Shown in pieces: positions 1 through 11,567 of a stretch of 14,736 bases of DNA. Below the pieces are notes generated by a model. It saw nothing but the letters and a program-made list of their open reading frames with translations, was not told the DNA's origin and made no database searches. The stretch comes from Bacteroidales bacterium. Its GTDB lineage: Bacteria; Bacteroidota; Bacteroidia; Bacteroidales; UBA10428. The stretch lies in the NCBI GenBank assembly GCA_016938095.1, contig JAFGVG010000160.1, positions 1 through 14,736 on the forward strand. The letters are read 5' to 3'. Position 1 is the stretch's first letter. Every line of letters starts with the position of its first letter. A program made the position numbers and the translations under genes.

Positions 1-202
1 GTTTAAAGAAGCAGAGAAGGGCCATAAGGAAGTATTCATTGAACGAATAGAAGATGCCCTCGAAACAGGAGCTTCGATTATTGCCACTGCGTGCCCGTTT
101 TGCATGACCATGATGACCGACGGCCTCAAGTATAAAAACAAGGAAGAAGAAATAAAAAATCTTGATATTGCTGAACTGATAGTCATGAATCTCGATTTGT
201 AG
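1..202 (+). CDS. Iron-sulfur protein, HdrD/GlpC-like cysteine-rich domain (C-terminal fragment)
   Basis: An open frame enters from the left edge (codons in phase from base 2) and ends at TAG 200-202, giving the last 66 residues of a larger protein. The fragment contains A-C-P-F-C-M at residues 30-35 (Cys31 and Cys34), followed by M-T-D-G-L-K. This matches the second half of the CCG cysteine-rich domain of heterodisulfide reductase D/GlpC/LutA-type proteins, where the cysteines hold an Fe-S cluster. The tail (D-I-A-E-L-I) is typical of such (Fe-S)-binding proteins in Bacteroidota. The likely role, inferred from family and context, is electron transfer to or from a quinone or flavoprotein next to acyl-CoA oxidation. 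The acyl-CoA dehydrogenase start lies 58 bases downstream on the same strand, so co-transcription is likely. A second in-frame TAG (203-205) follows immediately. The 5' part, with any ferredoxin or membrane domain, lies outside the window, so the exact subfamily cannot be decided. Confidence 0.8.
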   Translation, partial: FKEAEKGHKEVFIERIEDALETGASIIATACPFCMTMMTDGLKYKNKEEEIKNLDIAELIVMNLDL

Positions 203-229
203 TAGAGACGCATAATTTTGCGTCTCTAC
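202..229. repeat. Perfect 10-bp palindrome with 8-base loop, REP-like
   Basis: The arms GTAGAGACGC (202-211) and GCGTCTCTAC (220-229) are exact reverse complements around the loop ATAATTTT. The left arm begins on the last base of the upstream stop codon, and the right arm ends 31 bases before the ATG of the acyl-CoA dehydrogenase gene. No T-run follows on either strand, so it does not look like an intrinsic terminator. From memory, similar GTAGAGACG-type palindromes occur as dispersed repeats in Bacteroidota and cyanobacteria. A REP-type mobile palindrome is therefore my preferred reading. An mRNA-processing or stabilising hairpin between two genes is the alternative. Only one copy is seen in this window. 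Confidence 0.6.
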
Positions 230-260
230 GTTGCACAATTATAAACTCAAAACAATTAAA

Positions 261-2042
261 ATGGATAGAAGAATACTGAAAAGCGGTGAATTTCTGGTTG
301 AGAACGTTACTTCCCATGATATTTTCATTCCCGAGGAATTCAACGAGGAGCAACGCATGATTGCTCAAACATGCCAGGATTTTCTGAATGCCGAAGTATA
401 TCCCAATGTCGAAAAAGTGGATAAACAGGACCGTGAACTCATGAAAAGCATGCTCAAGAAATCAGGAGAGCTTGGATTGATGGGGATTTCGGTTCCTGAA
501 GAATATAACGGGTTTGGACAGTCGTTTGTTACCCAGATGCTCGCTGCTGAAACCATTGGTGCCGGTTACTCTTTCTCGGTGGCCTTTATGGCCCATTGCG
601 GAATAGGTACCTTGCCTATACTTTATTATGGAAACGAGGACCAGCGTCAGCGTTATGTTGCCAGGTTGGCCACCGGTGAGATACTTGGTGCCTACTGCCT
701 TACCGAGCCTGGTGCAGGAAGCGATGCCAATGCGGGTAAAACCAATGCCAGGCTTTCGGAAGATGGTAAGCATTATATCCTGAACGGCCAGAAAATGTGG
801 ATCACCAATGCCGGCTTTGCCGATATACAAACCGTCTTTGCCAAAATTGACAACGACCGCGTGTTGAGTGCTTTCATTGTTGAATCGGCATACCCGGGCG
901 TGGTTATCAACCCCGATGAGCATAAAATGGGTATCAAGGGTTCATCAACCTGCCAGGTTTTCTACAACGATGTAAAGGTGCCTGTTGAGAACCTGCTGGG
1001 TAAACGTGGCGAAGGTTTCAGAATTGCTTTGAACATTTTGCATATGGGCCGTATTAAACTGGGTGGCAATGTTCTTGGCGCAGCCAAAAAAGCCATCACC
1101 GACTCGGTAAAATATGCCAATGAGCGCAAGCAGTTTGGCGTGCTGATATCCACCTTTGGTGCCATTAAATACAAACTGGCTGAACAGGTCATCCGCACCT
1201 ATGCAGCTGAATCAGCAACATATCGCGTAAGTAAAGATATAGACGACCTGATTGATAAGTATAAAACCGAAGGCTGCGACAAAGGACGTGCTTCCATAGA
1301 TGGCATCAGTCATTATGCTGTTGAGGCGGCCATACTTAAGGTTTATGGTTCCGAAGTGCTTGATTATGTTATTGATGAAACCCTTCAGATTCATGGTGGC
1401 ATGGGTTACTCAGCTGAAATGAATATCGAAAGGGGATTTCGCGATTCCAGGATTAACCGTATTTTTGAAGGAACCAATGAAATTAACCGTCTCCTGGTGG
1501 TTGACACGGCCATGAAAAGGGCCATGAAAGGCGATTTTGCCTTGTTCGCCAAAGCTGAGGAGGTATATAATTCGCTGGGTTCCATAACCGATGGTAAAGT
1601 GGCCGGTGAAGATTATTATGCTGAAAAGCTCCGGTATATCAACAACTTTAAGAAAGCCATCCTGCTGATTATGCATGGTGCCAACAAAGCTTTCCAGAAG
1701 AAACTGGTTAGTGAACAGGAAGTATTGAACAATATTGCGGAAATAATGATGGAAACGTATGTGGCTGAATCATTGGCCCTGCGTGTTCAGAAACTGGAAG
1801 AGTTGAAGGGCGAATCCTCCATTGGTGTTTACCGCGACATGCTGGATGTTTATGTATATGATGCAGCGGGGATCATGAGAAAAGAAGCCACTGATGCTAT
1901 CAATACTTTTGCTCCGGATGAAGAAGCGCCTGCACTTGTTAAAGCTATCGAAACCTTATCGACGGTTGCCGGTGTGAATGTAAAGCTGGCCCGCAGGAGA
2001 ATTGCCGACAAACTCATTGAAGATAACGGTTATAAATTCTAG
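261..2042 (+). CDS. Acyl-CoA dehydrogenase, long VLCAD/ACAD9-like form (593 aa)
   Basis: This FAD enzyme oxidises an acyl-CoA to the trans-2-enoyl-CoA and passes electrons to electron-transfer flavoprotein. In sequence order: an N-terminal helical domain (about residues 25-145), the flavin-binding signature C-L-T-E-P-G-A-G-S-D at 146-155, W-I-T-N-A-G at 180-185, E-R-K-Q-F-G at 288-293, L-Q-I-H-G-G-M-G-Y at 375-383, and I-F-E-G-T-N-E-I at 401-408. Glu403 is in the position of the catalytic base of medium-chain acyl-CoA dehydrogenase. Residues from about 420 to 593 form an extra C-terminal region like that of VLCAD/ACAD9; shorter family members have about 380 residues. The ATG at 261 was preferred over an in-frame TTG at 231 because TTG starts are rare in this group and the TTG directly abuts the palindrome. 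An A-rich stretch precedes the ATG. Substrate chain length cannot be read from sequence. The adjacent Fe-S protein fits an electron-transfer locus. Confidence 0.92.
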   Translation: MDRRILKSGEFLVENVTSHDIFIPEEFNEEQRMIAQTCQDFLNAEVYPNVEKVDKQDRELMKSMLKKSGELGLMGISVPEEYNGFGQSFVTQMLAAETIGAGYSFSVAFMAHCGIGTLPILYYGNEDQRQRYVARLATGEILGAYCLTEPGAGSDANAGKTNARLSEDGKHYILNGQKMWITNAGFADIQTVFAKIDNDRVLSAFIVESAYPGVVINPDEHKMGIKGSSTCQVFYNDVKVPVENLLGKRGEGFRIALNILHMGRIKLGGNVLGAAKKAITDSVKYANERKQFGVLISTFGAIKYKLAEQVIRTYAAESATYRVSKDIDDLIDKYKTEGCDKGRASIDGISHYAVEAAILKVYGSEVLDYVIDETLQIHGGMGYSAEMNIERGFRDSRINRIFEGTNEINRLLVVDTAMKRAMKGDFALFAKAEEVYNSLGSITDGKVAGEDYYAEKLRYINNFKKAILLIMHGANKAFQKKLVSEQEVLNNIAEIMMETYVAESLALRVQKLEELKGESSIGVYRDMLDVYVYDAAGIMRKEATDAINTFAPDEEAPALVKAIETLSTVAGVNVKLARRRIADKLIEDNGYKF

Positions 2043-2125
2043 GGTTATTTTACACAGCCTCTTTTATGATATCGGTTGAGATAGGATTCTGACAACTTTC
2101 AAATCAGCTTTCCAAAAAGTGTGTT

Positions 2126-2150
2126 GCCAGGCCATGGCTTTTGTTTTTTT
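2126..2150 (+). terminator. Weak hairpin plus T-tract after the acyl-CoA dehydrogenase gene
   Basis: GCCA (2126-2129) can pair with TGGC (2135-2138) across a five-base loop. TTTTG and seven more T follow (2139-2150). The T-tract is good but the stem is only four pairs, so termination here would be inefficient. The site lies 84 bases after the stop codon and just before the ThuA-like gene. The T-tract might instead belong to the promoter of that gene. This is a tentative call. Confidence 0.25.
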
Positions 2151-2152
2151 CG

Positions 2153-2160
2153 TATCTTCA
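2153..2160 (+). promoter_or_regulatory. Possible -7 element (TATCTTCA) for the ThuA-like gene
   Basis: TATCTTCA resembles the Bacteroidota primary sigma -7 consensus TAnnTTTG. It would put a transcript start roughly 20 bases before the ATG at 2186. No well-spaced TTTG -33 element is visible: TTTTG at 2139-2143 is too close, and TTG at 2124-2126 is a few bases too far. The match is partial and low-confidence. Confidence 0.25.
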
Positions 2161-2185
2161 GGTTTGAACAAAACAGACTAATGCC

Positions 2186-2905
2186 ATGAAAAGTGCTTTT
2201 CGCCTGCTCTTGTCAGGATTGTCGGTACTGTTGCTGCCTGCCTGTGCCCAAAAGCCTGCTGTGCTTGTGTTTGCCAAAACACAGGGTTATTATCACACTT
2301 CCATACCCAAGGGGATGCAAACCATAACGGATATTTGTGTTCCCCACGGAATGGCTGTTGATACCACGCGTGACGCTTCGGCTTTTACGGTCGAAAATTT
2401 GGAAAAATACCGGGTGGTTGTTTTTCTGAATACCTCCGGTGACATACTGAATGATCAGCAACAGGAGGCTTTTATGAAGTATATCCGGTCGGGTGGGGGA
2501 TTTGTGGGGATTCATGCGGCCACGGATACCGAATACGACTGGCCATGGTATAATAAACTGGTGGGTGCTTATTTTCTCTCACACCCGGCGCAACAGAAAG
2601 CCACCATAAGGGTCACCGACAAGCAGCATCCGGCAACAGCCGGGTTGCCTGGCAATTGGGAAAGGATGGATGAGTGGTACAATTTTAAGAATATCAATCC
2701 CGATATCAGGGTGCTGGCTTACCTCGACGAATCAACCTATAAAGGTGGTGAAAATGGTGAAAAGCATCCGTTTATATGGTGTCATACGTTTGAGGGTGGC
2801 AGGGCGTTTTATACCGGTGTGGGTCATCGCGACGACAATTATGATGAACCCTTGCTGCAGCAGCACTTATTGGGCGCCATTAAATGGGCCGGTAAAGTAA
2901 AATGA
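2186..2905 (+). CDS. ThuA-like domain lipoprotein (239 aa)
   Basis: The first 20 residues are a lipoprotein signal: M-K, a positive Arg6, a hydrophobic stretch, then L-P-A-C with the lipidated cysteine at 20. The mature protein should therefore sit on the periplasmic or outer-membrane face. The rest is one ThuA-like, glutamine-amidotransferase-type fold. The visible motifs are K-T-Q-G-Y-Y-H-T at 31-38, the glycine-rich strand G-G-G-F-V-G-I-H-A-A at 103-112, S-H-P at 132-134, D-E-W-Y-N-F at 162-167, and G-R-A-F-Y-T-G-V-G-H at 205-214. In Bacteroidota such proteins are often found in sugar or glycoside catabolism loci, sometimes fused to other domains. This is a stand-alone copy of about single-domain length with no sugar genes beside it. 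Its substrate and activity are unknown. The ATG at 2186 is the only start that includes the signal peptide. A strong bidirectional terminator begins 25 bases after the stop. Confidence 0.88.
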   Translation: MKSAFRLLLSGLSVLLLPACAQKPAVLVFAKTQGYYHTSIPKGMQTITDICVPHGMAVDTTRDASAFTVENLEKYRVVVFLNTSGDILNDQQQEAFMKYIRSGGGFVGIHAATDTEYDWPWYNKLVGAYFLSHPAQQKATIRVTDKQHPATAGLPGNWERMDEWYNFKNINPDIRVLAYLDESTYKGGENGEKHPFIWCHTFEGGRAFYTGVGHRDDNYDEPLLQQHLLGAIKWAGKVK

Positions 2906-2930
2906 CAGTGTACGGATCAGGAGTAGGTAT

Positions 2931-2963
2931 AAAAAAATCGCTGCGCAAGGCAGCGATTTTTTT
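2931..2963. terminator. Bidirectional intrinsic terminator
   Basis: A7 (2931-2937), TCGCTGC (2938-2944), loop GCAAG, GCAGCGA (2950-2956), T7 (2957-2963). The GC stem is seven perfect pairs and the flanking A and T tracts are also complementary, so each strand reads as a hairpin followed by a U-run. It ends both the + strand ThuA-like transcript and the - strand polymerase operon. The TAA stop of the DUF3467 gene (2962-2964) overlaps the T-tract. Confidence 0.93.
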
Positions 2964-3285
2964 ATGCTTGTGCGGAGGGCCCTCCGAAGTTCATGGGGAC
3001 CATGCCACCCTGGCCTTCGGCCTGCTTGATGGTGCCATGTATCGACTCGTATTTGGCAATGTTGTCTTTCAGCGCCAGCAACAATCGTTTGGCATGTTCG
3101 GGGGTGAGAATGATCCTCGATTTGACTTCGGCTTTGGGGATTCCCGGCATAATCCGAATAAAATCGACAATGAATTCCGAAGGCGAATGGGTGATGATGG
3201 CCAGGTTTGAATAAATACCCTGGGCTATATCTTCCTTCAGCTCAATGCTGATCTGATTCTGATTTTCCTTCTTCTTTTCCTCCAT
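2962..3285 (-). CDS. DUF3467 family protein, last gene of the rpoBC operon (107 aa)
   Basis: A small soluble protein with no signal peptide or membrane segment. A charged Lys/Glu-rich start (residues 2-8) leads into a compact core at about 12-82 containing Y-S-N-L-A-I-I-T-H-S at 25-34, F-I-V-D-F at 38-42, S-R-I-I-L-T-P at 56-62 and A-K-R-L-L-L-A-L at 65-72. A Gly/Met/Pro-rich, probably disordered tail (90-107) follows. I recognise this as DUF3467, a family of unknown function. Its start is 13 bases after the rpoC stop, so it must share the rpoC transcript and is the last gene before the terminator. No Shine-Dalgarno sequence is seen, as is usual in this group. The linkage suggests, but does not prove, a role connected with transcription. 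No catalytic residues can be assigned. Confidence 0.85.
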   Translation of the reverse strand: MEEKKKENQNQISIELKEDIAQGIYSNLAIITHSPSEFIVDFIRIMPGIPKAEVKSRIILTPEHAKRLLLALKDNIAKYESIHGTIKQAEGQGGMVPMNFGGPSAQA

Positions 3286-3298
3286 GATGCAATCGTTT

Positions 3299-7594
<4,296 letters not shown>

Positions 7595-7620
7595 ATTAAT
7601 AATTCCTTAATTTACAGTTT

Positions 7621-7649
7621 AAAACATACCGAATACTTACATGTACAAA
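7621..7649 (-). promoter_or_regulatory. Possible internal promoter between rpoB and rpoC
   Basis: Reading the - strand from just after the rpoB stop, TTTG (7649-7646), a 17-base spacer and TATGTTTT (7628-7621) resemble the Bacteroidota -33 TTTG and -7 TAnnTTTG elements. A start some 20 bases before the rpoC ATG would follow. The gap is A/T-rich, so a chance match is quite possible. If real, it would allow rpoC and the DUF3467 gene to be topped up independently of rpoB. Confidence 0.2.
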
Positions 7650-7651
7650 GG

Positions 7652-10600
7652 TTAAACAAGGTTTATGCTCAAACCAAGTCCCCTGAGCTCATGAAGCAAT
7701 ACATTCAGCGATTCCGGAATTCCGGGCAATGGCAGGGGTTCACCCTTAACCAACGATTCGTAAGCTTTGGCCCTGCCAACCACGTCGTCTGATTTGATGG
7801 TGAGGATTTCCTGCAGAATATTGGCCGCACCAAAAGCTTCGAGTGCCCAAACTTCCATTTCACCGAAGCGCTGGCCGCCGAACTGTGCTTTACCGCCCAA
7901 AGGTTGCTGCGTGATAAGGGAGTAAGGTCCAATGGAACGGGCATGCATTTTATCGTCGACCATGTGGCCCAGTTTGATCATGTAAATGATGCCTACTGTA
8001 GCAGGCTGATCAAAACGGTCACCTGTACCGCCGTCAAATAAGTAAGTCTTTCCGAAACGGGGTATCCCGGCTTTCTCAGTATAATCTGCAATCTGATCAA
8101 TAGAAGCACCGTCGAAAATAGGTGAGGCAAATTTCACACCCAGTTTTTTACCGGCCCAGCCGAGAACGGTTTCATATATCTGACCGAGGTTCATACGCGA
8201 AGGCACACCAAGGGGATTCAGCACTATGTCAACAGGTGTGCCGTCTTCGAGGAACGGCATATCTTCGGCACGCACAATACGCGAGATAATACCCTTGTTA
8301 CCATGGCGTCCGGCCATTTTGTCACCCACCTTAACCTTACGTTTCTGGGCAACATAAACTTTGGCCAGCTGAACAATACCGGCAGGCAGTTCATCGCCTA
8401 TGGTAATGCTGTATTTCTTGCGTTTATAAACGGCATCAATTTCCTTGAATTTAATGATATAATTGTGAATCAAGGTCTTGATAGTGTCATTTTTATCCTT
8501 ATCGGTAGTCCACTTGTTGGGGTTGATGTTCTGGAAGTCAATTTCCTGCAGGAGTTTAAGGGTAAACTTGGCACCCCTGGGGATCACATCAACATTGTAG
8601 TAATCTTTTACACCCTGTGAAGTTTTGCCATTCACCACAATAAAGAGCTTGTCGATAAGTTTGCCTTTCAGCTCGTTGGAATTTCTCTCAAACTCTTCTT
8701 CAATTTTATCGAGGATAGGTTTGGTGGAGGTTTTTACCTTCTTATCCTTTACCGAACGCGAGAAAAGCTTTTTATCAATTACCACACCCTGCAAAGACGG
8801 GGGTGCCTTAAGCGAAGCATCTTTAACATCGCCGGCCTTGTCGCCGAAGATGGCCCTGAGGAGTTTTTCCTCGGGTGACGGATCGGACTCGCCTTTGGGG
8901 GTGATTTTACCAATGAGGATATCACCGGGATTGACTTCGGCGCCTATACGGATGAGTCCGTTTTCGTCGAGGTTACGGGTGGCTTCTTCGCTTACGTTGG
9001 GAATATCGGCGGTAAGTTCTTCCAAACCTCTTTTGGTATCGCGGACTTCGAGCATATATTCATCGATGTGGATAGAGGTAAAGAGGTCTTCACGCACCAC
9101 TCTCTCGGAAATCACAATAGCATCCTCAAAGTTATAACCTTTCCAGGGCATAAATGCAACCATAAGGTTACGACCCAGCGCAAGCTCTCCCTGGCTGGTG
9201 GAATACCCTTCGGTAAGAATCTGTCCCTTTACAACCTTATCGCCTTTCTGAACAATGGGTTTAAGGTTGATACAGGTATTCTGGTTTGTTTTCCTGTATT
9301 TAAGGAGCTTATAGCGTTTGGTATCGCCGTCGAAGCTTACAAATTTTTCGTCTTCGGTCATGGCATACCGGATGAGCACTTCGTTGGAATCTACGTATTC
9401 AACCACACCGTCGGCTTCGGCAATCAGCAAAAAGCGTGAATCGCGGACAACTCCGTGTTCAATGCCTGTTCCTACAACCGGTGCTTCGGGGTTGATAAGG
9501 GGAACGGCCTGCCGCATCATGTTTGAACCCATTAGGGCACGGTTAGCATCGTCGTGCTCGAGGAAGGGGATCAGTGAAGCTGCAATTGACGCTATCTGGT
9601 TTGGGGCAACGTCCATCAGGTCTATTTCCTGGGGATCCGACACCGGATAATCGGCATTATACCTGGCCTTCACCTTGGGATTCTGAAATTCACCGCTGTC
9701 TTTGAGCGGTGCATTGGCTTGTGCAATAACTTTTGCTTCTTCTTCTTCAGCGCTGAGCCAGATAATACCATCTTCCTGGAGGTTAACCTTGCCATCACCA
9801 ACTTTGCGGTAAGGCGTTTCGATGAATCCCAGACTATTGATTTTAGCATAAACGCACAACGAAGAGATAAGACCGATATTGGGGCCTTCGGGCGTTTCAA
9901 TAGGACACAACCTGCCATAATGCGTATAATGCACGTCACGCACCTCGAATCCGGCGCGTTCACGCGAAAGACCACCGGGACCGAGTGCGGATAACCTTCG
10001 TTTATGGGTTATCTCGGCCAGCGGGTTGGTCTGGTCCATAAATTGTGACAGCTGGTTGGTACCAAAAAATGAATTGATAACCGACGAGAGTGTTTTGGAA
10101 TTGATCAGGTCAATGGGGGTAAACACTTCGTTGTCGCGCACGTTCATTCGTTCTCTGATGGTACGGGCCATACGTGCCAATCCAACGCCAAACTGCGAGG
10201 CAAGTTGTTCACCCACGGTACGTACCCTACGATTACTCAGGTGGTCGATATCGTCAACATCGGCTTTTGAGTTAATGAGTTCGATGAGGTATTTGATGAT
10301 GCGGATGATATCTTCCTTGGTAAGCACCTTGGTATCCATAGCTGTTTCGAGGTTCAGCTTTTTGTTGATACGGTAACGGCCTACTTCACCCAGGTCATAG
10401 CGTTTGTCGGAGAAAAAGAGTTTGTCAATTACGTCGCGGGCCGTTGACTCATCAGGCGGTTCACTGTTACGCAGCTGACGGTAGATGTGCAAAACAGCTT
10501 CTTTTTCGGAGTTGCAGGGGTCTTTCTGCAGGGTATTGTAAATGATCTCAAAGTCTGTGAGATTCTGACCCTCTTTGTGCAGCAGAATAGCCTTGGTTCC

Positions 10601-11461
10601 GGAGTCGATGATGGGATCGATATGCTCATCTTCCAGGACTGTTTCGCGGTCAATGATGATTTCGTTACGTTCGATGGAAACCACTTCACCGGTATCTTCG
10701 TCAACGAAATCTTCCACCCATGATTTAAGTACACGGGCGGCAAGTTTACGACCAACAAGTTTTTTGAGCGCAGTTTTGGAAACCTTTATTTCATCGGCGA
10801 GGTCAAAGATTTCGAGAATTTCTTTATCGCTTTCGTACCCGATAGCCCTGAGCAGGGTAGTAACGGGCAGTTTTTTCTTTCTGTCGATATAAGCATACAT
10901 CACGTTGTTTATATCGGTGGCAAATTCAATCCACGAGCCCTTGAAGGGAATGATACGGGCTGAGTAGAGTTTTGTGCCGTTGGCATGGATACTCTGACCG
11001 AAAAATACGCCGGGGGATCTGTGCAGCTGCGAAACAACCACACGTTCTGCACCGTTTACGACAAACAACCCGCGTTCAGTCATGTACGGAATGGTACCCA
11101 GGTAAACGTCCTGAATAACCGTGTCAAAGTCTTCGTGCTCGGGGTCGGTGCAGTATAATTTGAGCTTTGCCTTCAGCGGAACGCTGTAGGTAAGGCCTCT
11201 TTCGATACACTCTTCGATGGAGTAACGGGGTGGATCGATAAAATAATCCATGAATTCAAGAACAAAATTGTTCCTGGTGTCGGTAATGGGAAAGTTTTCC
11301 TGGAAAACCTTAAAGAGTCCTTCGTTTTTTCTGTTTTCGGGTGTGGTTTCAAGCTGGAAAAAATCGCGGAACGATTTCAGCTGGATTTCCAAAAAATCAG
11401 GGTAGGACAGTTGGTTTTTGGTCCTGGCAAAACTAATTCGCTCTGAATTTAATTTGGTCAT
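7652..11461 (-). CDS. rpoB: DNA-directed RNA polymerase subunit beta (1269 aa)
   Basis: RpoB is the second large catalytic subunit of RNA polymerase. F-V-V-N-G-A-E-R-V-V-V-S-Q at 133-145 is the usual N-terminal lobe motif. The rifamycin pocket contains Q-L-S-Q-F-M-D-Q at 470-477 and H-K-R-R-L-S-A-L-G-P-G-G at 486-497. Asp476, His486 and Ser491 match E. coli Asp516, His526 and Ser531, so the usual resistance substitutions are absent. I-E-T-P-E-G-P-N-I-G-L-I is at 521-532. The active-site lysines Lys1048 and Lys1056 lie in G-D-K-M-A-G-R-H-G-N-K-G (1046-1057). Residues of about 880-1020 include a Lys-rich stretch at the place of the E. coli SI2 insert. The protein ends with L-R-G-L-G-L at 1259-1264, the clamp-binding C-terminus. 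It is shorter than E. coli RpoB (1342), as expected for this lineage. A 106-base gap containing a hairpin separates it from rplL. Confidence 0.99.
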   Translation of the reverse strand: MTKLNSERISFARTKNQLSYPDFLEIQLKSFRDFFQLETTPENRKNEGLFKVFQENFPITDTRNNFVLEFMDYFIDPPRYSIEECIERGLTYSVPLKAKLKLYCTDPEHEDFDTVIQDVYLGTIPYMTERGLFVVNGAERVVVSQLHRSPGVFFGQSIHANGTKLYSARIIPFKGSWIEFATDINNVMYAYIDRKKKLPVTTLLRAIGYESDKEILEIFDLADEIKVSKTALKKLVGRKLAARVLKSWVEDFVDEDTGEVVSIERNEIIIDRETVLEDEHIDPIIDSGTKAILLHKEGQNLTDFEIIYNTLQKDPCNSEKEAVLHIYRQLRNSEPPDESTARDVIDKLFFSDKRYDLGEVGRYRINKKLNLETAMDTKVLTKEDIIRIIKYLIELINSKADVDDIDHLSNRRVRTVGEQLASQFGVGLARMARTIRERMNVRDNEVFTPIDLINSKTLSSVINSFFGTNQLSQFMDQTNPLAEITHKRRLSALGPGGLSRERAGFEVRDVHYTHYGRLCPIETPEGPNIGLISSLCVYAKINSLGFIETPYRKVGDGKVNLQEDGIIWLSAEEEEAKVIAQANAPLKDSGEFQNPKVKARYNADYPVSDPQEIDLMDVAPNQIASIAASLIPFLEHDDANRALMGSNMMRQAVPLINPEAPVVGTGIEHGVVRDSRFLLIAEADGVVEYVDSNEVLIRYAMTEDEKFVSFDGDTKRYKLLKYRKTNQNTCINLKPIVQKGDKVVKGQILTEGYSTSQGELALGRNLMVAFMPWKGYNFEDAIVISERVVREDLFTSIHIDEYMLEVRDTKRGLEELTADIPNVSEEATRNLDENGLIRIGAEVNPGDILIGKITPKGESDPSPEEKLLRAIFGDKAGDVKDASLKAPPSLQGVVIDKKLFSRSVKDKKVKTSTKPILDKIEEEFERNSNELKGKLIDKLFIVVNGKTSQGVKDYYNVDVIPRGAKFTLKLLQEIDFQNINPNKWTTDKDKNDTIKTLIHNYIIKFKEIDAVYKRKKYSITIGDELPAGIVQLAKVYVAQKRKVKVGDKMAGRHGNKGIISRIVRAEDMPFLEDGTPVDIVLNPLGVPSRMNLGQIYETVLGWAGKKLGVKFASPIFDGASIDQIADYTEKAGIPRFGKTYLFDGGTGDRFDQPATVGIIYMIKLGHMVDDKMHARSIGPYSLITQQPLGGKAQFGGQRFGEMEVWALEAFGAANILQEILTIKSDDVVGRAKAYESLVKGEPLPLPGIPESLNVLLHELRGLGLSINLV

Positions 11462-11504
11462 TATGCTTAAAAATAAAATGTTGAACTAAAGTTGAAAGAA
11501 TGAC

Positions 11505-11543
11505 AAAAAGGTCTAATCCCGAATCGCAGTCGGGATTAAACCT
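11505..11543 (-). terminator. Attenuator-like hairpin between rplL and rpoB
   Basis: On the - strand, TAATCCCGA (11538-11530) pairs perfectly with TCGGGATTA (11522-11514) across a seven-base loop. Beyond one A/G mismatch, four more pairs extend the stem (AGGT with ACCT). Five T follow or overlap its end (11509-11505). It starts 25 bases after the rplL stop. This is the geometry of an intrinsic terminator, but it sits inside an operon. Partial termination (attenuation) or a processing site, as known at the equivalent position in E. coli rplL-rpoB, is the likely role. The short U-run argues for incomplete termination. Confidence 0.7.
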
Positions 11544-11567
11544 AAATGATATCATACCTGGTTAACT

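Noticed and set aside
231..260. In-frame TTG start adding ten residues to the acyl-CoA dehydrogenase
   Set aside because: The ATG at 261 has an A-rich upstream stretch and fits the family start. The TTG abuts the palindrome, and the added residues show no family similarity.
462..923. 153-codon - strand open frame opposite the acyl-CoA dehydrogenase
   Set aside because: It overlaps the flavin-binding region of a clear gene on the other strand and resembles no protein I know.
2902..3210. + strand open frame running from the ThuA-like stop through the terminator
   Set aside because: It crosses the intrinsic terminator and lies antisense to the DUF3467 gene. No domain is seen.
8625..9137. 170-codon + strand open frame inside rpoB
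   Set aside because: The Ser/Leu-rich composition is typical of a shadow frame, there is no recognisable motif, and it lies entirely opposite conserved rpoB sequence.
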